64,000 nucleotides of DNA from a bacterium (GTDB lineage Bacteria > Planctomycetota > UBA1135 > UBA2386), in assembly GCA_030432695.1 (NCBI GenBank), contig JAUILN010000007.1, positions 62,001 to 126,000 on the forward strand. Direction: 5' to 3'. Every line of letters starts with the position of its first letter. Within the stretch, counting starts at the first letter, position 1. This document shows positions 35,148-44,659 of the stretch, piece by piece. The position numbers and the translations under genes were made by a program. The notes under the pieces are model-generated. The model did not search any database. It saw nothing but the letters and a program-made list of their open reading frames with translations, and was not told the DNA's origin.

Positions 35148-35178
35148 GCGCACGATCCCGGCAAAACTGCCCGTGCGC
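35148..35178. promoter_or_regulatory. Inverted repeat in the divergent wecB / paralogue-array promoter region
   Basis: GCGCACG (35148-35154) and CGTGCGC (35172-35178) are perfect complements separated by 17 nt. They sit midway between the divergent starts at 35096 and 35229. A shared operator is one reading; a chance GC-rich match is another. Confidence 0.3.
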
Positions 35179-35228
35179 AGCCATTCCGCGTCGAGCCGTC
35201 ACCCCCCATCTGCCGATCCCAGGAAGAG

Positions 35229-36323
35229 ATGAAGATCATCAACGTCGTCGGGGCGCGCCCCAACTTCATGAAGGTGGCGCCGATCATGGCCGCGTATCCG
35301 AGCGAGCCGTCGATCCAGCCGGTGCTGGTGCATACCGGTCAGCACTACGACGAGAAGATGAGCGACCTGTTCTTCCGCGAGCTCGGCATCCCCGAGCCCG
35401 ACGTGAACCTCGAGGTCGGCTCCGGCAGCCACGCCCGGCAGACGGCGGACATCATGGTCCGGTTCGAGGAGGTCGTGCTGGCCGAGAAGCCCGACGCGGT
35501 GCTGGTGGTCGGCGACGTGAACAGCACCATCGCCTGCGGCATGGTCGCGGTGAAGCTCGGCGTGAAGCTGGTCCACGTGGAGGCGGGGCTCCGCAGCCAC
35601 GACCGCACGATGCCCGAGGAGATCAACCGGCTCCTGACCGACTCGATCTCCGACCTGCTGTTCTGCACCGAACAGAGCGGCATGGACAACCTGGCCAAGG
35701 AAGGCGTCGACCCGGGCAAGTGCTTCATGGTCGGCAACTGCATGGTCGACACCCTGCTCAAGAACCTCGAGAAGGCCCGCCAGAGCAAGATCCTCGAGCA
35801 GCAGGGCCTCGACGAGCGCGGCTACGCGGTGGTGACCCTGCACCGACCCGCCAACGTCGACAGCGAGGAGGTGATGGGCAGGATCCTGCTCGCGCTGACC
35901 GAGGTGCAGAAGGACTGGCCGATCGTGTTCCCGGTCCACCCGCGCACCCGCAAGATGCTCGAGAAGCCGGCGCTGGCCAAGCTGGTCGCCGCGATGCCCA
36001 ACCTGCGGCTCCTCGACCCGGCCGGCTACCTCGACTTCGTGCGGCTGTGCGACGGCGCGCGCCTCGTGCTCACCGACTCCGGCGGCATCCAGGAGGAGAC
36101 GACCATCATGGACGTGCCCTGCCTGACGCTCCGCGAGAACACCGAGCGCCCGGTGACCTGCGACGTGGGGACCAACGTGCTGGTCGGGCGGGACCCCGAC
36201 AAGATCCTCGCCGCCTACCGCGCGGTGATGGATGGCACGGCGGGAAAGGGAGTGGCGCCGCCGTTGTGGGACGGCAAGGCCGCCGAGCGGATCGTGCCGA
36301 TCCTGGCGCGGGAGCTCGGCTGA
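35229..36323 (+). CDS. wecB: UDP-N-acetylglucosamine 2-epimerase (non-hydrolysing)
   Basis: 364 residues, the normal family length. It interconverts UDP-GlcNAc and UDP-ManNAc for envelope polysaccharides. Active-site and nucleotide-binding elements are visible: GARPNFMKV (R10, K15), TGQHYD, VVGDVNST, HVEAGLRS with the following MPEEINR, HRPANVD, VFPVHPRTRK and LTDSGGIQEE ... RENTERP. A strong ribosome site AGGAAGAG immediately precedes ATG 35229. The glycosyltransferase and flippase downstream support a role in capsule, O-chain or exopolysaccharide synthesis. Confidence 0.97.
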   Translation: MKIINVVGARPNFMKVAPIMAAYPSEPSIQPVLVHTGQHYDEKMSDLFFRELGIPEPDVNLEVGSGSHARQTADIMVRFEEVVLAEKPDAVLVVGDVNSTIACGMVAVKLGVKLVHVEAGLRSHDRTMPEEINRLLTDSISDLLFCTEQSGMDNLAKEGVDPGKCFMVGNCMVDTLLKNLEKARQSKILEQQGLDERGYAVVTLHRPANVDSEEVMGRILLALTEVQKDWPIVFPVHPRTRKMLEKPALAKLVAAMPNLRLLDPAGYLDFVRLCDGARLVLTDSGGIQEETTIMDVPCLTLRENTERPVTCDVGTNVLVGRDPDKILAAYRAVMDGTAGKGVAPPLWDGKAAERIVPILARELG

Positions 36324-36330
36324 ACGCGGC

Positions 36331-37587
36331 TTACGGCATGTTCAGGTTCCACACGATCTTCGACACGTAGAGGCAGCCCCAGGCCGGGAAGATCGGCCCG
36401 CCGACGAGAGCCGTCTGGTTCCGCATGTCGGAGAGGTCGAGGAACGTGTTGAAGACCGCGCCGGGCTGCGTGAACAGGAAGCCCGGCTCACCGAAGGTCG
36501 ACACCCCCTGCACGAAGTGGAACGGTGGATCGTTCGGGTTGCAGGGGTCGGGGTAGTTGATCAGGCCCCAATGGGTCGACAGGGTGCGCGAGCCGGGGAA
36601 GGTGCCCGGCGCACCGGTCCACATACCGAGACCCAGCTCGGTCGCGCCGGCGGGCAATGGCGCGAGCGGCACTCCGATCGGCACGGTGTTGAACGACGCG
36701 GTCGCACCCGCGCAGCCGACGGTGCCGGCCATCCGGTAATGGGTGTAGGGCTGCGTCGAGATCGGGGTCGGCGGCACGCAGAGGCAGTCCTGGTTGGCGG
36801 GGCTGGTCTGACCCTGGAACACCCGCGCTTCGCCGAGGCAGCGGTAGGCGGGCAGGAACTGGGTGCTGCGCACCGATTCCGCGACCAGCGGGCCGGGCAT
36901 CGGCGGCACCGGCATGAAGGTGAAGTTGCCCGGCGCGACCAGGTGGTAGCTGCGGTCATTGTGCGCCGCGGCACCGCCATAGGGAGTGCAGCTGAACAGA
37001 CCGTGCTCCACGCAGCCCTGCAGGTGGTTCAGGCTCATCGCCAGTCGGAACACCTGGTTGCCGGCAGCATCGATCTGGCATGCATAGTCGATGTGGCCAT
37101 GGAAGTGGGTCGGCGCGCCGGCCGGATGCGGCGGCAGCGGGCAAGGTTGCGCGCCCGACGTCGGGTTCAGGTCGCCATTGACGAGGAACCGCCAGATCTG
37201 GCGGTTGGTGGCCCCGGTCGGATCCGGTTCCAGCCAGGTGCGCGCGTACTTGCCGACCAGGATGCCCTGGTAGCCCGGCGCAGTCGACGAGCCCGGCGTG
37301 ACCGTGATCGGGAAGAACATCAGGTCGCAGAGCACCGGCACGTAGTTCACCTGCACCCGCACGTTGAACTGGTTCTCGATCGAACAGTCCTTGAAGCAGG
37401 CGTAGGCCCCGCTCAGTCCCAACGGTGGGAACTGCGGGATGTTGAGCTGCGCGGGTTGGCAGCAGGGCACGTTGGCCAGGCCGTCGTCGCCGAAGTTGCA
37501 GCCCTGGGAATGGGCCGGGGCGACGAGTGCGAGCGCGGAGAGACTCCAGAACAGACCCGAGACGAGGGTCGAACGGAGGGTGGACAT
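36331..37587 (-). CDS. Cys-rich secreted protein, family member 2 (unknown function)
   Basis: 418 residues with a signal peptide (LVSGLFWSLSALALVAPAHSQ) and AAGGAG-type ribosome site (AAGGAG, 8 nt before ATG 37587). It is a paralogue of the protein at 4509-5756. Shared features in order are GDDGLANVPCC, KDCSIENQ, VGKYARTW, RQIWRFLVNGDL, THFHGHIDYACQ, LAMSLNHLQGCVEHG and AAHNDRSYHLVAPGNF. At least ten Cys are conserved or nearly so, suggesting disulfides in an extracytoplasmic protein. No known domain is recognised. It ends 7 nt from the convergent wecB stop, inside the polysaccharide neighbourhood, which is the only context clue. Confidence 0.85.
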   Translation of the reverse strand: MSTLRSTLVSGLFWSLSALALVAPAHSQGCNFGDDGLANVPCCQPAQLNIPQFPPLGLSGAYACFKDCSIENQFNVRVQVNYVPVLCDLMFFPITVTPGSSTAPGYQGILVGKYARTWLEPDPTGATNRQIWRFLVNGDLNPTSGAQPCPLPPHPAGAPTHFHGHIDYACQIDAAGNQVFRLAMSLNHLQGCVEHGLFSCTPYGGAAAHNDRSYHLVAPGNFTFMPVPPMPGPLVAESVRSTQFLPAYRCLGEARVFQGQTSPANQDCLCVPPTPISTQPYTHYRMAGTVGCAGATASFNTVPIGVPLAPLPAGATELGLGMWTGAPGTFPGSRTLSTHWGLINYPDPCNPNDPPFHFVQGVSTFGEPGFLFTQPGAVFNTFLDLSDMRNQTALVGGPIFPAWGCLYVSKIVWNLNMP

Positions 37588-37704
37588 GGGAACGCTCCTT
37601 CGAGGGGCACCCAGGCAGGGGAATGGGCGGCCTCACAACCTGCGACGCGAGCAGCGCGTCGAGAGATCCGTCAGGGCCCGGGAATCCCTGGACGGCTCAC
37701 CGGC

Positions 37705-38961
37705 TCACCCCAATCGCGCGAGGATCGGCGCGAACGCGGCCTTCGGGCTGAATGCCTCCACCGGCGCGACATCGGCAGGTCGACCGCCTGCTACCACCTC
37801 GCGCATCCGCGCCACCGCGTCGTCGACCTGGCGGTAGCTGAAGCACCAGTCCTTGCCGCTGGTCTCGGCGACGATGCGCCACGCGTCGCCCGGCTCACCG
37901 AAGAACCACACCGGGCGCTGCGCCATCAGGTAGTCGAAGACCTTGCCGGGCACGAAGATCTGGTCCTCCTGGTCGGCGCTGTTGACCAACGCCAGCACGT
38001 CCATCGCACGCATGGTGCGCAGGGCGTCGCCCCAGCCGAGGAAGTCGTGGCGGTGCACGTTCAGCGAGTCGGAACTCTCGCCGATCGCGGCGAGGTCTTC
38101 GGCCAGCAGACCGGCCGAGTTCTCGGCATCGCAGTAGACGTGCAGGTGAACCTGCGCCCTGAGTTCGGGCGGCAGCTTGGCCACGCTCTGCAGCACCGGC
38201 AGCAGCCGACGCTTGGGGAAGATCGTTCCGAAGAAGCCGATGTGGAAGCCGGGGCCGAGGGTGACCGGCAGCTCCATGCCGAACACCCGATGTGCGGCGT
38301 CGTAGTCGGCGGCGTTGCGGGCCACCTGGACGTCGAGGCCGTCGATCTCGCCGAAGGTCTCGACGAAGCGGTCCCTGGCGTCGCTGGTGTTCAGGAACAG
38401 CGCGTCGGCCTTGGCGAGCAGCTTGCGCTCGCGGCGGCGCACGCCCTTGCGCAGTCGTTCGCTCGGTGCCTGCCGCCAGGTGTTGCCGCTCAACAGATCG
38501 CGGTAGTCGACCAGGATCTGGATGTCGGGGCAGGCGCGGCGCACGTGCGGCACCGCGGTGAGCTGGCCGTGCGGGCCGCAGCAGATCAGCACCGCGTCGA
38601 GCTGTTCACGCCTGCAGACCTTCGGCAGCTCGCGGCGCAGGCGCAGGCTCCATTCGACGTGGCGATCGAACACCGGCAGCTTGTGGGGCAGCGCGAAGAC
38701 CACCGTCCGCACGACCTTCTCGAAGAGGTTCCGCGCATGCCGATCGACCAGGTTGGTCTCCCCCGAGCCGTGGACCTTCAGCCCCTCGGGCATCAGCGCC
38801 TGCAGCGTCGGGTCCTGCTTCGGCAGCTTGTCCGGGTCGAGCGTGACCCACTGCACCTCGTGCCCGGCGGCCTGCAGCACTCCGGTCATCCGGAGCACGC
38901 GGTGGGACGCCACCGCGGGATGCGGCGGGGCGAAGTAGCTGGCGATGGCGATGCGGGACAC
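37705..38961 (-). CDS. GT4-like glycosyltransferase
   Basis: 418 residues from GTG 38961; an upstream GTG at 39057 would add 32 residues of poor composition. I prefer the internal start because GT4-type enzymes normally begin with the first Rossmann strand, here SRIAIASYFAPPHPAVASHR. Other landmarks are ILVDYRDLLSG, the second-domain strand HIGFFGTIFPKRRLLPVLQS, and the donor-binding region FVPGKVFDYLMAQRPVWFFGEPGDAW. It should transfer a sugar from an activated donor to a lipid- or polysaccharide-linked acceptor; donor and acceptor cannot be read from sequence. The divergent flippase gene and nearby wecB place it in an envelope polysaccharide pathway. Confidence 0.85.
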   Translation of the reverse strand: MSRIAIASYFAPPHPAVASHRVLRMTGVLQAAGHEVQWVTLDPDKLPKQDPTLQALMPEGLKVHGSGETNLVDRHARNLFEKVVRTVVFALPHKLPVFDRHVEWSLRLRRELPKVCRREQLDAVLICCGPHGQLTAVPHVRRACPDIQILVDYRDLLSGNTWRQAPSERLRKGVRRRERKLLAKADALFLNTSDARDRFVETFGEIDGLDVQVARNAADYDAAHRVFGMELPVTLGPGFHIGFFGTIFPKRRLLPVLQSVAKLPPELRAQVHLHVYCDAENSAGLLAEDLAAIGESSDSLNVHRHDFLGWGDALRTMRAMDVLALVNSADQEDQIFVPGKVFDYLMAQRPVWFFGEPGDAWRIVAETSGKDWCFSYRQVDDAVARMREVVAGGRPADVAPVEAFSPKAAFAPILARLG

Positions 38962-39128
38962 GGACGGATGGGCGACGGACGGGCCCCCTTCCGTATCGGC
39001 AGTCGGGGGGCGGTTCCAGGAGTGTCGAAGGATCCGATCGGGCGACGGTTCCGACACCGATCCAGCCGAAGAAGGACTGGAGCCCGTCCTTCGCCTACGC
39101 TGCCCCCTGCATCGCAGCCCCGCATCGC

Positions 39129-40796
39129 ATGAGCTTCGCTCGCACCGTCGCCCGCAACGTCTTCAGCAACTCCTTCGGCTTCGTGGTCAACGCGGTCGTG
39201 GGCATCCTGCTGCTGCCGTTCATGGAGGGGCAGCTCGGACCGGCGGCGTACGGCTTCTGGACGCTGCTGATCTCGTGCACCGGCTACTACGGCCTGCTCG
39301 ACATCGGGGTTCGCTCGGCGGTCGGTCAGTACGTGACCCGCTACTGGTCGCAGGGCAAGGTCGAGAAGGTCAACGAGACGCTCAGCACGGCGTTCGCGCT
39401 GATGCTCGCCGGCTCGGCGATCGTGCTGGTGGCCGGAGCGGTGGTGTCGTGGTTCGCGCCCCTCTGGGTCCCGTTGGACAGCGCGGGCCCGGATGCCGCG
39501 CGCCTGATGTTCGCGATCGTGGCGCTGGGGGTGGCGGTCAACCTGCCGCTGATGCTCTCACAGTGCGCGACCTACGCGCGCTCGCGCTTCGACATCGCGC
39601 AGGCGATCGGCATCAGCGAACGGCTGGTGTTCGTGGGCATCGCGGTCTGGCTGCTGCTGAACGGCTACGGCCTGCTCGAACTGGCGATCGCCAACGCGGC
39701 GACCCAGCTCGTCGCCAACCTGGTGCGCTGCTACGTCGGCTTCAAGCTGCTCCCGGGCGTGCGGATCAGCCGGCGGTTCGTGAAGCGGGAATCGGTCCGC
39801 GAGCTGTACGGCTACAGCATCTTCAGCGTGCTCATCAACGCCGGCGACACCGTGCTGGCCCACTCGAGCGCACTGGTGATCCCGATCTCGGTGGGTCTCG
39901 TCGCGTGGTGGAACGGCTCGGCGCCGGCCGCGGGAACCGGGACTGGCGGCGAGAAGACCGCGGCCGACCTCGCGCTCGGCCACTACGCGATGGGCAGCCT
40001 GCTGGTCTTCTACATGCTGAGCCTGATCAGCTCGGTGGCCTGGACGATCACTCCGCACGCGACCACCAAGGACGCGCAGGGCGACCTCGGCGCGGTGCGT
40101 CGGCTGTGGGTCACCGGCAGCCGGCTGACCCTGGCGTTCGCGGCGGTGGTCGGCGGCGGAGTCATCCTGGTGTCGGGCGACTTCCTGACCCTGCTGGTGG
40201 GGCCGGAATACATGTCCGGCGAGGTCTTCGTCTCGTCGGCGCTCCTGGCCGGTGTGCTCACCGCCGGCGCCCTGTGCCGCTCGGCGATGACGATCGGTCG
40301 ACAGATCTGCTTCGGGCTCCGAGAGGTCCGGTTCCTGGCCCGCGTCAGCTTCCTCGAGGCGATCGGCACCCTGCTGCTCGGCACCGCATTCGGCATCGCC
40401 TACGGCCTGCTCGGCGTCGCGCTCGGCTCGGTGCTGGCCACGGCGGTCACCCAACTCGTGGTGATGCCCCGCTTCCTCTCCCGGCGACTCGGGGTCCCGC
40501 TCGGCGACTACTTCCGCGCCGTCCCGTGGCCGGCGCTGGCGGTGCTCGCGACCATGGCGCTCGCAGCGAAGCTGCTCGACGGCGCGTTCGACGGTCAGAC
40601 CTGGGCCGAGACGATCGTCGAGTACGGCGAGGACAACCAGTTCTCCGCCCCCGCGCGGAGCTGGCTGTTCGTGATCGTCGTCAGCGCACTGCTCGGCACG
40701 ATCGGCGCGGTCGTCGCCTTCCTGCTCGGCACCAACCGGGACGAGAAGCAGATGTTGCTGCGAAGGCTCAAGGTCTCGCAGCGCAAGCCGGCCTGA
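39129..40796 (+). CDS. Wzx-like polysaccharide flippase (MOP superfamily)
   Basis: 555 residues with about 12-14 hydrophobic helices. The N-terminus SFARTVARNVFSNSFGFVVNAVVGILLLPFM and GPAAYGFWTLLISCTGYYGLLDIGVRSAV is typical of Wzx/RfbX exporters, which flip undecaprenyl-linked repeat units across the inner membrane. A hydrophilic insert (WNGSAPAAGTGTGGEK) interrupts the middle of the protein. The C-terminal tail is basic (LLRRLKVSQRKPA). It is divergent from the glycosyltransferase gene, and the decarboxylase gene follows 65 nt later in the same direction. No clear Shine-Dalgarno precedes the ATG. Confidence 0.9.
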   Translation: MSFARTVARNVFSNSFGFVVNAVVGILLLPFMEGQLGPAAYGFWTLLISCTGYYGLLDIGVRSAVGQYVTRYWSQGKVEKVNETLSTAFALMLAGSAIVLVAGAVVSWFAPLWVPLDSAGPDAARLMFAIVALGVAVNLPLMLSQCATYARSRFDIAQAIGISERLVFVGIAVWLLLNGYGLLELAIANAATQLVANLVRCYVGFKLLPGVRISRRFVKRESVRELYGYSIFSVLINAGDTVLAHSSALVIPISVGLVAWWNGSAPAAGTGTGGEKTAADLALGHYAMGSLLVFYMLSLISSVAWTITPHATTKDAQGDLGAVRRLWVTGSRLTLAFAAVVGGGVILVSGDFLTLLVGPEYMSGEVFVSSALLAGVLTAGALCRSAMTIGRQICFGLREVRFLARVSFLEAIGTLLLGTAFGIAYGLLGVALGSVLATAVTQLVVMPRFLSRRLGVPLGDYFRAVPWPALAVLATMALAAKLLDGAFDGQTWAETIVEYGEDNQFSAPARSWLFVIVVSALLGTIGAVVAFLLGTNRDEKQMLLRRLKVSQRKPA

Positions 40797-40861
40797 GGAG
40801 CGCCGATCTCGGCCGAGTCGTCGTGCTGGCGGCCGAGCGCGCGGCCTGCTCCGATGAGCGC

Positions 40862-42244
40862 ATGCACGACCCCGCGGAGTTCCGCAGGCTGGGCCACGAA
40901 CTCGTCGACCTGTTGGCCGACCACCTCGCCGAGGCGCAGGCGGCGGACTCCGATCTGCCGGTGCTGCCCGCCGCGGCACCCCGCGATGCGCGCGCCCGCT
41001 GGACCGGCGCTCCGTTCCCCGGCGGAACGAACCCATCCGAGCTGTGGCGGGACATCGTCGCGCATACCCACCACATCCAGCACCGCCGCTCGGTCGGTCA
41101 CCAGGTCGCACCCCCGACCGGCGTGGCGGCGCTCACCGACCTGCTGACCAGCACGCTGAACAACAGCTCGGCGATCTTCGAGATGGGGCCGGTGGCCACC
41201 GCGGTGGAGTCACGGATCGTCGAGTGGATGGGCGCGCGGCTCGGCCTGCCGGACGACTGCGGCGGAGTGCTCACCTCCGGCGGCTCGCTGGGCAACCTCA
41301 CCGCGCTGTTGGCGATGCGCAACCTGAAGCGAGATGCCGACGATTCGCGGCCGATGGCGGTGCTCGTGGGGATGCAGACCCACTACTGCGTCGATCGAGC
41401 ACTGTCGATCCTCGGCATGGGCAACACGCTGCCGGTGCCGGTCGACGAGCGGTTCCGGATGCACGTGCCGGTCCTCGACGTGATGAAGGAACGCAGCGAG
41501 ATCGCCGGGGCGCGGGTGGTCGGCGTGGTGGCGAGCGCCTGTTCGACCTCGACCGGCGCGATCGACCCGCTCGACGAGATCGCCGACTTCTGCGACGACC
41601 ACGACCTGTGGTTCCACGTCGACGGCGCGCACGGTGCGTCGTTCGTGCTGTCGGACGAGCTGCGGCGGCGGCTGCCGGGAATCGAACGGGCCGACTCGGT
41701 GGTCTGGGACGCCCACAAGACCCTGCTGGTCCCCAGCCTGGTGACCGGCGTGCTGTTCCGCGACGGTCGCCACGCCGCTGCCAGCGTGGCGCCGCGGGCC
41801 GAGTATCTCTTCGACAACCCCGACGACGACCTCGACCTCGGCCGCCGAACCCTCGAGTGCACCAAGCCGTCGCTCGGCCTGGAGCTGTACGTGACCCTGG
41901 CGACCCACGGCGAGGCAGCGCTGGCGGAGTATCTGGACGCCATGGTCGCGCGCGCCGCGCAGTTCGCCGAACGGCTGCGCGACACCGACGACTTCGAGCT
42001 GCTCACCTGGCCCGACGCCAACATCGTCTGCTTCCGCCACACCCCCGGCGGGGTGCAGGGCGAGGCGCTGGACGACCTGCAGCGGACGCTCCGCGAGCGG
42101 GTGGTCGCCGGCGGGCGCTACTACCTGACCCGCACCTACCTGCGCAATGCGCAGTGGCTGCGCTGCACGCTCCTCAATCCGGCGACCACCGACGCCGACC
42201 TGCGCGGGCTGTTGGAGGCGCTCCGCGCGGCGGTGCCCGGGTAG
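40862..42244 (+). CDS. PLP-dependent amino-acid decarboxylase (group II)
   Basis: 460 residues. Group II decarboxylase features are GHQVAPPTGVAALTDLLTSTLN, LTSGGSLGNLTALLAMRN, the cofactor-stacking region around H174 (QTHYCVDRA), D254 in HVDGAHGAS and the Schiff-base lysine K286 in VWDAHKTLLVPS. The family includes glutamate, aromatic-amino-acid and 2,4-diaminobutyrate decarboxylases; I cannot choose a substrate. The ATG at 40862 gives a normal-length N-terminus (MHDPAEFRRLGHELVDLLADHL). It lies directly after the flippase, so the amine might decorate an exported polymer, but it may simply be a neighbour. A hairpin follows at 42275. Confidence 0.93.
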   Translation: MHDPAEFRRLGHELVDLLADHLAEAQAADSDLPVLPAAAPRDARARWTGAPFPGGTNPSELWRDIVAHTHHIQHRRSVGHQVAPPTGVAALTDLLTSTLNNSSAIFEMGPVATAVESRIVEWMGARLGLPDDCGGVLTSGGSLGNLTALLAMRNLKRDADDSRPMAVLVGMQTHYCVDRALSILGMGNTLPVPVDERFRMHVPVLDVMKERSEIAGARVVGVVASACSTSTGAIDPLDEIADFCDDHDLWFHVDGAHGASFVLSDELRRRLPGIERADSVVWDAHKTLLVPSLVTGVLFRDGRHAAASVAPRAEYLFDNPDDDLDLGRRTLECTKPSLGLELYVTLATHGEAALAEYLDAMVARAAQFAERLRDTDDFELLTWPDANIVCFRHTPGGVQGEALDDLQRTLRERVVAGGRYYLTRTYLRNAQWLRCTLLNPATTDADLRGLLEALRAAVPG

Positions 42245-42274
42245 CGAACGGCCGGAGCGGACGACCCCGGTTCA

Positions 42275-42300
42275 GGATCGGAGGGCCGCCGCTCCGATCC
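42275..42300 (+). terminator. Hairpin between the decarboxylase and beta-helix genes
   Basis: GGATCGGAG (42275-42283) and CTCCGATCC (42292-42300) pair perfectly over 9 bp with an 8-nt loop, 30 nt after the decarboxylase stop. No T tract follows. It could be a terminator or the leader of the next gene, whose start is 18 nt downstream. Confidence 0.5.
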
Positions 42301-42318
42301 AGGACGTAGAACCGCTCG

Positions 42319-43530
42319 ATGGACCGCCCGACCATGTCCCGCTCCCGCCGCACCAGGACGCTCACGTTCGTCTCTTCCCTCGCCGCCGCCGCGTCGATCT
42401 GCGCCCAGGACCACGTCGAGGTCGCCGACGCCACGTCGTTCCGGGACGCGCTGGCGAACGCGAAGCCCGGCACGCAGATCGTGCTGGCCAAGGACGCGGT
42501 GATCGAAGGCGGCATCCACGCGGCCGACGTCCGCGGCGCACTCGGCGACCGCATCGTCATCCGCTCGGCGGACCCGGAGCATCCGGCGGTCCTCCGCGGC
42601 GGACGCAGCGGTCTGCACCTGAGCAACGTCGCGTGGCTGGAGATCCGCGACCTCGTCATCGAGAAGTCCGAGGTCAACGGCCTGAACCTCGACGACGGCG
42701 GCCCCGAATCCGAGACCCGCGCGGAGGGGATCCTGATCGAGCGGCTGCAGGTACGTCGCGTCGGCTCCGACGGCAACCACGACGCGATCAAGCTGTCGGG
42801 ACTGAAGGGCTTCCGGGTGCTCGACTGCCGGATCGAGCAGTGGGGTGACGGCGGCTCGGGCATCGACCTGGTCGGCTGCCGGGATGGCGAGATCGACGGC
42901 TGCACGCTGGTCCATCGCCGCAACAAGGGCGCGAGCGGGATCCAGATCAAGGGCGGCAGCCGCGACGTGGCAGTGCGTCGCTGCCGTCTCGAACACGCCG
43001 GAGCCCGCGCGCTCCACCTCGGCGGCAGCACCGGCCGAGAGTTCTTCCGCCCCGATCCCGACAACGAGGCAACCGAGCGATTCGAGGCCAAGGACCTGCT
43101 GGTCGAGGGCTGCACCATCATCGGCTCCGAGGCGGCCCTGGCCTTCGTCGGCGTCGACGGCGCCGAGGTCCGGATGAACACCATCTACCGGCCCGAGCGC
43201 TGGGTGCTGCGGATCCTCCAGGAGTCGAAGCAGGACTTCGTGCCATGCCGCGGTGGATCGATGACCCGCAACCTGATCGTGCTGGATCGCGAGGCGCTGC
43301 GTCGCGGCGTGAACATCGGCCCCGACACCGATCCCGAGTCGTTCAGCTTCGAGTCCAACGCGTGGTGGTGCGAGGAGGCCTCGACCAAATCGGGACTCCA
43401 CCTGCCGACCGAGGAGCGCCGGCCGGTCCACGGCCGACAGCCGCGCTTCGTCGACGAGGAGGCGCTGGACCTCACGCAGCACGCCCGCAGCCCGCTGCGC
43501 AAGTTCGGCGCGGACGCTGCGAGTTCGTGA
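42319..43530 (+). CDS. Secreted right-handed parallel beta-helix protein
   Basis: 403 residues; signal-like N-terminus (LTFVSSLAAAASICAQ). ATG 42334 (MSRSRRT), five codons in, is an alternative start. From residue ~60 onward it shows pectate-lyase-like coils: DRIVIRSADPEHPAVLRGG, LHLSNVAWLEIRDLVIEKSE, NGLNLDDGG, FRVLDCRIEQWGDGGSGIDLVGCRDGEIDGCTL, GIQIKGGSRDVAVRRCRLEHAG and LVEGCTIIGSEAALAFVG. These belong to the NosD/polysaccharide-lyase beta-helix superfamily. Such proteins bind or cleave polysaccharides; catalytic residues cannot be assigned with confidence. Its position next to polysaccharide export genes fits a glycan-directed role. Confidence 0.87.
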   Translation: MDRPTMSRSRRTRTLTFVSSLAAAASICAQDHVEVADATSFRDALANAKPGTQIVLAKDAVIEGGIHAADVRGALGDRIVIRSADPEHPAVLRGGRSGLHLSNVAWLEIRDLVIEKSEVNGLNLDDGGPESETRAEGILIERLQVRRVGSDGNHDAIKLSGLKGFRVLDCRIEQWGDGGSGIDLVGCRDGEIDGCTLVHRRNKGASGIQIKGGSRDVAVRRCRLEHAGARALHLGGSTGREFFRPDPDNEATERFEAKDLLVEGCTIIGSEAALAFVGVDGAEVRMNTIYRPERWVLRILQESKQDFVPCRGGSMTRNLIVLDREALRRGVNIGPDTDPESFSFESNAWWCEEASTKSGLHLPTEERRPVHGRQPRFVDEEALDLTQHARSPLRKFGADAASS

Positions 43531-43552
43531 CTCCCTCGGATACCTGGGTCGA

Positions 43553-44659
43553 TCAGTCGCCGAGCAGCGGAGTGCCGCCGAGTTCGCCGCGCGTGAGCAG
43601 TGCGGTGGAACCGAACTGCGACAGGCGGTAAGCGACGATGCCGACATCGCGCGCGAGCCAGTAGTCGCGCTGGCGCCCGGTGCCGCCCGCGCCGTCGGTC
43701 TCCAGCAGCGTCATCCGCACCACGTTCTCGAAGCTCCGTAGCGGCGTCTGGAACGTGGAGATCAGCTCGAGCGCGATCTCGAGATCGGTCTCGCCCCAGC
43801 TGGTGGGCTGCGGGTTGGCGATGCTCTCGTAGAACTCGAAGCGGTAGGCCTGGCGGCGCAGCGCGTTGACCTGCGCCTCGGCGAGCAGCAGGCCCACCGG
43901 ATCGATGGCGATCGTCTGCACTCCGGTGCCGAGATCGAACGAGCCGTGGTAGATGGTCTGGCCACCCGGTGTGCGGCGCCAGTACTCGCCGATCGCCGGC
44001 GAGGCCGCGGTGTCCCAGGCCAGCCGGAACAGCTCCAGACCTTCGAGATGCGGCTCGGAGGCGCTGATCTCCACGCTCAGGGTCGAACCGTCGTCGTACT
44101 CGAACAGCGTGTCGGGCTCGAGCGGGAGCCAGTCGACGATCGGCAGGACGGGATCCTGGAGCACCGCGACGGGCATCACCGCGACCGTGCCGGTGAGCGT
44201 GGTGCGCGCGAGGCCGGCGGGCTGGTCGAGGGCCGTCGGCGTGCGGTAGTCGGCGTTCGCAGGGTCGGTCGTCCAGACCATCAGGCGCACGTCGTTGGGC
44301 CCGGCGCGGCCAGCGACGAGATCCAGCGAGAAGGGCATCTGCAGTTCCGCGGGCACGGCGAACGGCAGGTCTTCCGGCATCAGTCGGATCGCCGGTCCGA
44401 TCGCGGCGTGGTAGGCGTCGAGCATCGGCTCGTCGAGGCTCTCGACGCGGAACACCACGTCGGCACCGACCGCGCCCGCCGGCACGTCGAGGAACGTCCC
44501 GGCGAGAGGGCCGGAGTCGATCGACAACCGCCCGCCGCTGCCCCCGATGCTGGCAGAGGGCGGGCCGGAGCCGCCGCTCCCGCTGCAGGAGGTCGACGAA
44601 AGGGCGACGAGGACGACTCCCAGGGCGGAACCCGGGAGGAGCAGGCGAGGGGTGGTCAT
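43553..44659 (-). CDS. Lipoprotein of unknown function with a ZU5-like N-terminal domain
   Basis: 368 residues. Signal peptide II: the hydrophobic core ends in a lipobox-like LSSTSC, so Cys25 should be acylated and the protein membrane-anchored. After a Gly/Ser linker, GGRLSIDSGPLAGTFLDVPAGAVGADVVFRVESL resembles a ZU5-type domain (VPAGAL-like motif). The remainder is beta-rich (FEYDDGSTLSVEI, AYRFEFYESI) with no recognised family. GGAG 8-9 nt before ATG 44659 supports the start. It is convergent with the beta-helix gene (22-nt gap). Confidence 0.8.
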   Translation of the reverse strand: MTTPRLLLPGSALGVVLVALSSTSCSGSGGSGPPSASIGGSGGRLSIDSGPLAGTFLDVPAGAVGADVVFRVESLDEPMLDAYHAAIGPAIRLMPEDLPFAVPAELQMPFSLDLVAGRAGPNDVRLMVWTTDPANADYRTPTALDQPAGLARTTLTGTVAVMPVAVLQDPVLPIVDWLPLEPDTLFEYDDGSTLSVEISASEPHLEGLELFRLAWDTAASPAIGEYWRRTPGGQTIYHGSFDLGTGVQTIAIDPVGLLLAEAQVNALRRQAYRFEFYESIANPQPTSWGETDLEIALELISTFQTPLRSFENVVRMTLLETDGAGGTGRQRDYWLARDVGIVAYRLSQFGSTALLTRGELGGTPLLGD

